A stretch of 64,000 bases of DNA, taken from assembly GCF_030227115.1 (NCBI RefSeq), contig NZ_JASSUA010000006.1:62001-126000 (forward strand), read 5' to 3'. Below the pieces are notes generated by a model, which did no database searches, was not told where the DNA came from, and saw nothing but the letters and a program-made list of their open reading frames with translations. This document shows, piece by piece, positions 57,868-64,000 of the stretch. Each line of letters starts with the position of its first letter. Position 1 is the first letter of the stretch. The translations under genes and the position numbers were made by a program. The stretch comes from Marinobacter sp. SS13-12 (GTDB lineage: Bacteria > Pseudomonadota > Gammaproteobacteria > Pseudomonadales > Oleiphilaceae).

Positions 57868-58272
57868 TTATTTGCGGGCGGTGTAGTCCTGGTAGGACTT
57901 TTCTTCTACGAAGCGCGAGCCCAGGGCCAGGTTGACTTCTTTCTTGATGGCGGCGCGTTTGTCATTGGTGACGTAAACGGCGCGGGCCAGTTCGATGAAC
58001 TTGGGCCCGAAGTCCTGGGCGGCTTCCTGGTCACGAATGTCGTCTTCGATCTCCCAGAGCTCCTCGTTGACGGCCTTCAATTGCTTGCGCAGGTCGGCGA
58101 TGGCCGCCTGATCCTGCACGGCCTCGTTCCAGGTACCACTTAGTTCATCAAGTTCCAGACGAACGTTTTTGACTTTTTCCGGGTCAGCAATCCGTTCGGA
58201 TTTGATTTCCAGGATGGTGATCTTGTCCAGCACTTCGCCGAAGGAGACCGGCACTTTGATAACGTCTGCCAT
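57868..58272 (-). CDS. DUF6165 family small protein
   Basis: 134 residues, acidic and helical, with a long coiled-coil pattern (about 20-110). The start MADVIKVPVSFGEVLDKITILEIKSERI matches a conserved small family often found beside LPS genes. Function unknown. It ends close to the REP pair and lies 36 bases after ilvE on the same strand, so it may share its transcript. Confidence 0.75.
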   Translation of the reverse strand: MADVIKVPVSFGEVLDKITILEIKSERIADPEKVKNVRLELDELSGTWNEAVQDQAAIADLRKQLKAVNEELWEIEDDIRDQEAAQDFGPKFIELARAVYVTNDKRAAIKKEVNLALGSRFVEEKSYQDYTARK

Positions 58273-58308
58273 TTGCTCTTCCTGCAGGTGTTGTTAATGG
58301 AGAACGGG

Positions 58309-59235
58309 TTAACCGTTAACCGGTGTCAGCCAGTGTGAATGCGCTTCACTCTTGCCCTTCACGGCATCGAAATACATACCCTGCAGCTTCTCTGTCAGCG
58401 GGCCACGTTTGCCAGCGCCGATGATGCGGCCGTCCAGTTCACGGATGGGCAATACTTCGGCGGCGGTACCGGTAAAGAAGGCTTCGTCCGCGATGTAGAC
58501 TTCATCCCGGGTGATACGGCGTTCTTTCACCGGAATGTTCAGTTCCTTGGCGAATTCAAGGATAGTGGCCCGGGTGATGCCTTCCAGACAGGAGGTCAGC
58601 TCGGGAGTGTGGAGAACGCCATCGCGCAGGATGAAGATGTTCTCACCGGAACCCTCGGCAACATAGCCTTCGTTATCCAGCAACAGGGCTTCTTCTGCGC
58701 CACCGGAAATAGCCTCGTTCAGGGCCAGCATGGAGTTGATGTAGTTGCCGTTGGCCTTCGCCTTACACATGGTGATGTTGACATGATGACGGGTGTAGGA
58801 CGAGGTGCGAACCTTGATGCCCAGTTCCTTCGCCTCCGGTGACATGTAGGACGGCCAGCTCCAGGCGGCTACCATTACGTGCACCTTCAGATTGTCTGCA
58901 CGCAGGCCCATGCCTTCGGAGCCCAGGAACGCCATTGGGCGCAGATAGGCTTCATCCAGATTATTGTCCCTTACCGCTGCGCACTGGGCGGCATTCAGCT
59001 CGTCCTTGCTGAACGGCATTTTCATGTTCAGGATGTGGGCGGAGCGGAACAGGCGGTCGGTGTGTTCTTTCAGGCGGAAAATCGCGGCGCCTTTGTCGGT
59101 GCTGTAGGCGCGCACACCCTCGAAACAGCCCAGGCCGTAGTGCAGAGTATGAGTCAGCACGTGCGATTTGGCTTCCCGCCAGGGAACCATTTCACCATCC
59201 ATCCAGATGAAGCCATCACGATCAGCCATCGACAT
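58309..59235 (-). CDS. ilvE: Branched-chain amino acid aminotransferase IlvE
   Basis: 308 residues. It moves amino groups between glutamate and branched-chain keto acids using PLP. The PLP lysine is in CKAKANGNYINSML, with EGSGENIFILRDG and the class IV glycine loop nearby. MADRDGFIWMDGEMVPW is a typical start. The ATG at 59235 has AGGAG eight bases upstream, and a promoter lies at 59275-59303. Confidence 0.95.
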   Translation of the reverse strand: MSMADRDGFIWMDGEMVPWREAKSHVLTHTLHYGLGCFEGVRAYSTDKGAAIFRLKEHTDRLFRSAHILNMKMPFSKDELNAAQCAAVRDNNLDEAYLRPMAFLGSEGMGLRADNLKVHVMVAAWSWPSYMSPEAKELGIKVRTSSYTRHHVNITMCKAKANGNYINSMLALNEAISGGAEEALLLDNEGYVAEGSGENIFILRDGVLHTPELTSCLEGITRATILEFAKELNIPVKERRITRDEVYIADEAFFTGTAAEVLPIRELDGRIIGAGKRGPLTEKLQGMYFDAVKGKSEAHSHWLTPVNG

Positions 59236-59274
59236 TGTTTCTGCTCCTAAAGCGCTCTTTTTCGGGATGCCGGC

Positions 59275-59303
59275 ATTCTAGCAGGAAATCCCGGGCTTAC
59301 GAA
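59275..59303 (-). promoter_or_regulatory. Probable sigma-70 promoter of ilvE
   Basis: On the minus strand TTCGTA (-35) and TAGAAT (-10) are separated by 17 bases, ending 40 bases upstream of the ilvE ATG. The -10 is a strong match; the -35 is weak. Confidence 0.5.
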
Positions 59304-59323
59304 GAGGCGTAATCACTCTAATA

Positions 59324-62230
59324 TCACCCCAACATCACCCGATTCCACATACTCTGGATGTAGGCACGTTCCTGGGAAAACGCATCCCCCGACACCTGGC
59401 TGTTCAGGTTCTGCAGCGCCCGGCGGTGAATGGTGGAGCGCAGGGTAATATAGGCCTCTCGCAGCTTTTCCGTGTCCTCAACCGGTAATACCCCTGCCCG
59501 GCCCAACTCCTCCATCTGGCGAATATTATCGGACCACTGGGTCAGCTCCGGATGCTCGGAACACCAGGCCAGCATCAGATACTGCACCATGAACTCGATA
59601 TCGATAATGCCGCCGAAATCGTGCTTGGTGTGAAAAACCTCCGGCTTCTTGCCCTCGACCTGTGGTGTGCCAAGCGTTGTGCGCATCTTTTCGCGCATAT
59701 TGACCACCTCTTCCCGCAGCTTGTCCCGGTCTCGTTGCTGGCACAGTATGTCGCTGCGCAGCTTTTCAAAAGCGTCCAGAGTCTCCTTGCAGCCGGCCAC
59801 CCCGCGAGCACGGGCCAGGGCCTGGTGCTCCCAGGTCCAGGCATCGTTGCGCTGGTATTTCTCGAAAGCCGTCAAAGTGCTGACCAGCAGCCCGGAATTG
59901 CCAGAGGGACGCAGGCGCATGTCCACTTCGTAGAGCTGCCCCGACGGCGTCTGGGTATTAAGAATGTGCACAATACGTTGCCCCAGCCGGGTGTAGAACA
60001 CCGCGTTGTCGATGGGCTTGTCGCCGTTCGTCGATTGCTCGGGATCAGCGTCATGAATAAATACCAGGTCCAGGTCCGAGGTGTAACCCAGCTCGATACC
60101 GCCCAGCTTGCCATAACCAATGATGGCGAAATCGGTATCACAGGCAGAGCCATCCTTGCGCCGCGGATAACCATGGCGGCTGACCAGGTTGGCAAAGGCA
60201 ACGTCCACCACATGGTCCAGCACCACTTCGGCAATCCAGGTCAGATAATCGCTGACTTTCATCAGCGGCAGGGTTTCCCGGATCTCTGAGGCGGCCACTC
60301 GCAGGATGTGAGCCTTCTTGAAATGCCGCAGGGTTTCCATCTGCTCCTCGAGATCCTCGAAGGGAATCCGTAGCATTTGCTGGCGCAGGTCGTCCTGGAG
60401 TTCGGTTTTCGCGGGCGGACTGTACAGGCTCTCCGCATTCAACAGTTCATCCAGCAGCAGGGGCGTTTCCGCCAGCTGGCTGGCAATCCAGGGACTCTCA
60501 CTGCACAAGCGCACCAGCTGTGTTCTCGCACCCGGGTTCTCTATCAACAGCACCATGTAGGCGGTCCTGCGCAGGATGGCTTCCACCAGTTGCAGAACCC
60601 GGGACAGGGTCTGGGACGGGCAGTCTACGTGAGTGAGCGCTTCCAGCAACACCGGCATGAACTTGTTGAGCCTGTGCCGCCCCTGGGTCTGTAACGTTTG
60701 CAGGGTGCGGGTTCCACGCAGCTCACTCAGGGCGGAATAGCTGCCTTCCGGGTCCTCGAAATCGTGCTCGCGGAGCCAGGCAGTCGCGGCTTCTTCATCC
60801 ATTTCGCCCAGCCAAAGCTCCTGCCAGCCTTCATCAAGGGCAGCGGTTTCGTGTTCCTCGTCTTCAATGGCAATGATGTCCGCGAAGTGCGTCGCCACCC
60901 TTTCGCGATGTTTTTCCAACGCCTCAGTGCAGGATGCCCAATCGTCAAATCCCATGATCAGAGCAACACGAGCTCGGGCCAGATCATTATCCGGCAGCAA
61001 CTGGGTCTGCTTGTCTTCCATTCCCTGGAGGGCGTGTTCCAGATTGCGAAGGAAGATGTAGGCAGCCCTGAGCTCTTTCACCACCTGTGACGGCAACAGT
61101 TCCAGCTCTTCCAGCTCTTTGAGGATCACCAGCAGTTCACGCTGCTGCAGTTCCCGGTCGCGGCCGCCCCTGATAAGCTGGAAGGCCTGAACCACGAACT
61201 CAATCTCGCGGATCCCGCCATTGCCGAGTTTGATATTGTTTTCCAGGCCTTTGCGGCGCACTTCCCGGCTGATCATGGACTTCATGCTGCGCAGGGACTC
61301 AAACGCGCTGAAATCAATATACTTGCGGTAAACAAAGGGCTTCAGGCTGTCCATCAACACCTGGCCGGCTTCCTGATCACCGGCCACTACCCGGGCCTTG
61401 ACCATGGCATAGCGCTCCCAGTCCCGACCCTGATCCTGGTAATAGGTTTCCAGGGCGGCAAAGCTAAGGGCCAGCGCTCCGCTCTGCCCATAGGGCCGCA
61501 GGCGCATGTCCACGCGAAACACAAAACCGTCAGCGGTAATCTGATCCAGCGCCTGGATCAGCCGCTGCCCCAGCCGGATAAAAAACTGCTGATTATCGAT
61601 AGAGCGTCGCCCGCCGCGGGTCTCGCCTTTGCCCGGGAACGCGAAGATAAGATCAATATCAGAGGACACATTGAGCTCATGCCCGCCCAGCTTGCCCATC
61701 CCCAGGACGATCAAGGGCTGCGGGCCCTCCTTGCCAGTGGCAGGGTTCATTCCCCAGGGGGTTCCTGACTGCTCGCAGGTGTTGTCATACAACCAGTCCA
61801 GGGCAGCCTGGATGCTGATGTCGGCAAAGTCGCTGGTAGCGGCGATGGTTTCGGCCATGTCTGCCCAGCGCATCAGGTCCCGCCAGATTATGCGGAACTG
61901 GACTTCCATCCTGAAACGTCTCAGTGCAACGTGGAGGCTGGTCTCATCCGTTACTTCAGCCAGGAACTCCCGCCAGCGCTGGCACAAATAATCGTTAGTG
62001 GTGGGTTCTGTCAGCGGCCGTGAGAGGCACAGCAATTCCACCTGTTCCGAATGACGTTCCAGGGTTTGCTTCAAGAACGGGCTGCGGGCCATAGCCTGGG
62101 CCACATCTTCATCGGAAGCGCCACCAGAGGTACGCAGGAACTCCGGCACGCCTTCCGGGAACACCGAGTGCCAGGTGGCAGCCACATCATCCGCCAACAC
62201 CTTCGGTAGTGAGCGCCAAGGCTCGGACAT
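59324..62230 (-). CDS. glnE: Glutamine synthetase adenylyltransferase/adenylyl-removing enzyme GlnE
   Basis: 968 residues from the ATG at 62230; the longer frame to 62359 runs into the divergent channel gene. GlnE adenylylates and de-adenylylates glutamine synthetase in response to PII and glutamine. The N-terminal adenylyl-removase domain has GGHELNVSSDIDLIFAFP and the C-terminal transferase domain has GGIELGYTSDLDLVFIHD, each with the paired aspartates. A regulatory linker lies between. Full length for the family. Confidence 0.96.
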   Translation of the reverse strand: MSEPWRSLPKVLADDVAATWHSVFPEGVPEFLRTSGGASDEDVAQAMARSPFLKQTLERHSEQVELLCLSRPLTEPTTNDYLCQRWREFLAEVTDETSLHVALRRFRMEVQFRIIWRDLMRWADMAETIAATSDFADISIQAALDWLYDNTCEQSGTPWGMNPATGKEGPQPLIVLGMGKLGGHELNVSSDIDLIFAFPGKGETRGGRRSIDNQQFFIRLGQRLIQALDQITADGFVFRVDMRLRPYGQSGALALSFAALETYYQDQGRDWERYAMVKARVVAGDQEAGQVLMDSLKPFVYRKYIDFSAFESLRSMKSMISREVRRKGLENNIKLGNGGIREIEFVVQAFQLIRGGRDRELQQRELLVILKELEELELLPSQVVKELRAAYIFLRNLEHALQGMEDKQTQLLPDNDLARARVALIMGFDDWASCTEALEKHRERVATHFADIIAIEDEEHETAALDEGWQELWLGEMDEEAATAWLREHDFEDPEGSYSALSELRGTRTLQTLQTQGRHRLNKFMPVLLEALTHVDCPSQTLSRVLQLVEAILRRTAYMVLLIENPGARTQLVRLCSESPWIASQLAETPLLLDELLNAESLYSPPAKTELQDDLRQQMLRIPFEDLEEQMETLRHFKKAHILRVAASEIRETLPLMKVSDYLTWIAEVVLDHVVDVAFANLVSRHGYPRRKDGSACDTDFAIIGYGKLGGIELGYTSDLDLVFIHDADPEQSTNGDKPIDNAVFYTRLGQRIVHILNTQTPSGQLYEVDMRLRPSGNSGLLVSTLTAFEKYQRNDAWTWEHQALARARGVAGCKETLDAFEKLRSDILCQQRDRDKLREEVVNMREKMRTTLGTPQVEGKKPEVFHTKHDFGGIIDIEFMVQYLMLAWCSEHPELTQWSDNIRQMEELGRAGVLPVEDTEKLREAYITLRSTIHRRALQNLNSQVSGDAFSQERAYIQSMWNRVMLG

Positions 62231-62251
62231 AATGCAAACCCCTGTGTGTCT

Positions 62252-62275
62252 GTTATATTTCCCGTACTGTATAAC
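62252..62275. promoter_or_regulatory. Back-to-back -10 elements between glnE and the channel gene
   Basis: GTTATA (62252-62257) and TATAAC (62270-62275) are perfect inverses 12 bases apart. Read outward, each is a TATAAC -10 box for one of the two divergent genes in an 81-bp gap. The -35 regions would overlap. Confidence 0.45.
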
Positions 62276-62311
62276 GAACTCTCCCCCGACTGAACCGTTG
62301 TAAGGACACCG

Positions 62312-63487
62312 ATGCAGAGGAACCGCCGGCCGCTGAACCCGGAACACCAGTTGTCCCACCTGCCCATGTCCGGGCTTATCCAGTCACGCATCCAGCGGCT
62401 TTTCATTATTCTTGCAGGACTGCTGAGTGCCCAGGTACTTATTATCTGGGCAGCAGAAGATCTCACGTTGTTTGAATCCGTGTGGATGACCATGACCACG
62501 CTGGTGACTGTCGGGTATGGCGACTATGCCCCGGCAACCTACGTAGGCAGAATCAGCACTATCCTCATGATGTTCGTGGGGGCAATCACCCTGTTAACAC
62601 TGATTGTCAGTGACTATATTGAATACCGGTTCTACCGCCGGGAACGCATCTTAACCGGACGCTGGGTATACGCCATGAAAGATCACATCGTTATCATCAA
62701 CACACCACAGACCGGCGGCGAGCAGTACTTCTCACGCTTTGCCTCCCAGATGCGTGCTGTACCGGGCTATGAGACTGTACCCATCATGATACTGACCCGC
62801 CACTTTCCCGGAGGGCTCCCCCCCGAACTGGCAGACAGCGGCCTGGTTCACTTCCACGGCACCGGCAGTGACCCGGTCGCACTCAAGGCGGTCCATGCCG
62901 GCAGTGCCCGGCACATCATCATACTGGCGGCGGACGAGGCCGACCCTTCTTCAGACAGCCTGACCTTTGATATTGCCCACCGATTGAGTGAGTCCAACCT
63001 GGGGCAGAAGATCACGGCAGAATGCGTACGTGATGAAAACCGTGACCGCTTTACGGCGATGGGCGTACGCACCGTCATCAGACCGGTCCGGACCTATCCG
63101 GAAATCATGGTGCGTTCCGTAGTGGCGCCGGGATCGGAAAAAGTCCTGGAGGATCTGTTTAATTATCAGAACGACCATCCCCACCGTTACGAGATCGACC
63201 TGGACGACCTGACCTGGGCAGACATCGTCAGCGCGCTTATCCGCCACGGCATTGGCACGGCACTGGCGTTCATTGATGAAAATAACGATGTGGTCTGTCA
63301 CCCGCCGACGGACCAGGAAGTCGAAGGCAAGGGGCTGATCGTGCTCGTAAAATCCAGTGAAACACCTGACGTAAGCGTGGTGGAGGAAGCCCTGGACCGC
63401 TATCGTGAATTTATCAAGAAATGGCACGATCTGCAGGATCAGGCGGCAGAAGAGGAAGCCATTGCAGCAAAGGCAACCGACCAATAA
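62312..63487 (+). CDS. Potassium channel with RCK domain
   Basis: 391 residues. Two membrane helices (about 29-48 and 79-100) flank a pore loop with selectivity filter VTVGYGD (65-71). An RCK/TrkA-N domain follows (about 112-240: HIVIINTPQTGGEQYFSRF, VHFHGTGSDPVALKAV, IIILAADEADPSSDS) with a second, weaker domain to about 370 and an acidic tail. VGYGD is the potassium signature. The ATG at 62312 has AGGA five bases upstream. The RCK domain suggests gating by a nucleotide or ion. Confidence 0.9.
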   Translation: MQRNRRPLNPEHQLSHLPMSGLIQSRIQRLFIILAGLLSAQVLIIWAAEDLTLFESVWMTMTTLVTVGYGDYAPATYVGRISTILMMFVGAITLLTLIVSDYIEYRFYRRERILTGRWVYAMKDHIVIINTPQTGGEQYFSRFASQMRAVPGYETVPIMILTRHFPGGLPPELADSGLVHFHGTGSDPVALKAVHAGSARHIIILAADEADPSSDSLTFDIAHRLSESNLGQKITAECVRDENRDRFTAMGVRTVIRPVRTYPEIMVRSVVAPGSEKVLEDLFNYQNDHPHRYEIDLDDLTWADIVSALIRHGIGTALAFIDENNDVVCHPPTDQEVEGKGLIVLVKSSETPDVSVVEEALDRYREFIKKWHDLQDQAAEEEAIAAKATDQ

Positions 63488-63503
63488 CCAGCCCGCAAGG
63501 TTG

Positions 63504-64000
63504 CTAGCCTGCGGCAATGGCCAGTTGCAGCTGCCCGAGTTCCTTGCCAGAAACCAGATCGCTGACAGGTACACCATCGGCCAGGGCGCGCACTACTTGC
63601 TGATACAGCCTTTCTACGCCGCGCTCTCTCGCCAGGCCGCTTATCGCGCCAAGTTCATCTTCTTCGACAGGAAACGGCTGGCCGGTCAGCCATGAAACAC
63701 TTAGACGGAACAGAAAATCGTTCACTGCCAGTTCTGAACCTGTCCCCGCGTCTGGAGTTGGTTGATAAAGCCCCGCCAGGTAATATCCCTGCTCTGCTTT
63801 GCTAACGAGATTCAGGAAGACCGGCACCTCATCTGCCAGCCTGCGTGCCCAGGCAAGCAAGGCAGATGCATCCCCTGCCTTGAGTTCGAATTCAATTTCG
63901 TTCAGCGGGCGTGACTGGCCACCGGCCACAATTTCCCCGGAATCAATGGCTACTTCAATCAGGCTTTCCCCCTGCTCAATCATGACCACCCGGCGCTCGA
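63504..64000 (-). CDS. ygiF: CYTH-type inorganic triphosphatase, YgiF-like, 5' end beyond the window
   Basis: The frame is open to the right edge, so only the C-terminal 165 residues or so are seen. The residues ERRVVMIEQGESLIEVAIDSGEI and LNEIEFELKAGDASALLAWARRL match the second half of a CYTH domain, where acidic and basic residues line the triphosphate tunnel. The remaining 90 residues are helical and too short for a full CHAD domain. In Escherichia coli ygiF is adjacent to glnE, which supports the call. It is convergent with the channel gene, 16 bases apart. Confidence 0.82.
   Translation of the reverse strand, partial: ERRVVMIEQGESLIEVAIDSGEIVAGGQSRPLNEIEFELKAGDASALLAWARRLADEVPVFLNLVSKAEQGYYLAGLYQPTPDAGTGSELAVNDFLFRLSVSWLTGQPFPVEEDELGAISGLARERGVERLYQQVVRALADGVPVSDLVSGKELGQLQLAIAAG

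Overview
The window looks like chromosome from a marine gammaproteobacterium, most likely Marinobacter or a close relative. The evidence is a gene order shared with Pseudomonas-type genomes (aroK, pilQPONM, ponA, maeB, rpmE, priA, argS, SPOR gene, hslVU; and ptsP, rppH, HAD gene), moderately high GC, and intergenic repeats that I associate from memory with marine gammaproteobacteria. No rRNA, tRNA, CRISPR array, insertion sequence, integrase or prophage was seen.

Layout. 1-5353 (minus): the start of shikimate kinase aroK and the type IV pilus operon pilMNOPQ, separated by a strong terminator. 5569-16805: housekeeping genes ponA, maeB, rpmE, priA, argS, an FtsN-like SPOR protein, and hslVU with a sigma-32 type promoter. 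16867-21892: a patatin-fold protein whose nucleophile serine is replaced by asparagine, ptsP, rppH and a HAD hydrolase. 22099-27262: rlmI, gcvH, and divergent metR/metE with a MetR-type operator. 27305-34470 (minus): an orphan type VI secretion cargo cassette (vgrG, DUF4123 adaptor, LysM-bearing putative effector, SUMF1-fold lipoprotein, TM2 protein, DUF3592 protein). It has its own promoter and lies directly behind the nudF-yqiB-cpdA operon (34581-36688). 37190-40746: thiC with a TPP riboswitch, divergent from tolC.

40782-58272 is an LPS and surface-glycan cluster: waaA, two lipid A acyltransferases, an ELM1-like protein, several glycosyltransferases, a YrbL-family kinase-like protein, KdkA, a fused O-antigen-ligase/WaaE-like glycosyltransferase, a second ligase/polymerase, and a glycerophosphotransferase-like enzyme. 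Its centre (about 50690-53610) is much more AT-rich and carries the least conserved sugar-transfer genes, as expected for an exchanged O-antigen segment. 58309-64000: ilvE, glnE, a VGYGD potassium channel with an RCK domain, and the end of a ygiF-type CYTH triphosphatase.

The most unusual structure is a set of intergenic repeats. Three copies (23364-23467, 36798-36905, 37049-37156) share a conserved core of exactly 54 bp, flanked by arms of 25-27 bp. The arms pair almost perfectly within a copy but largely differ between copies. A fourth element (21908-22023) has the same architecture with a different core, and both core types contain small hairpins built on CATCCATG. This conserved-centre, variable-arm design is the best candidate here for an undescribed system. 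Ordinary REP-like repeats of the GTAGGTCGGATTA type lie beside them.
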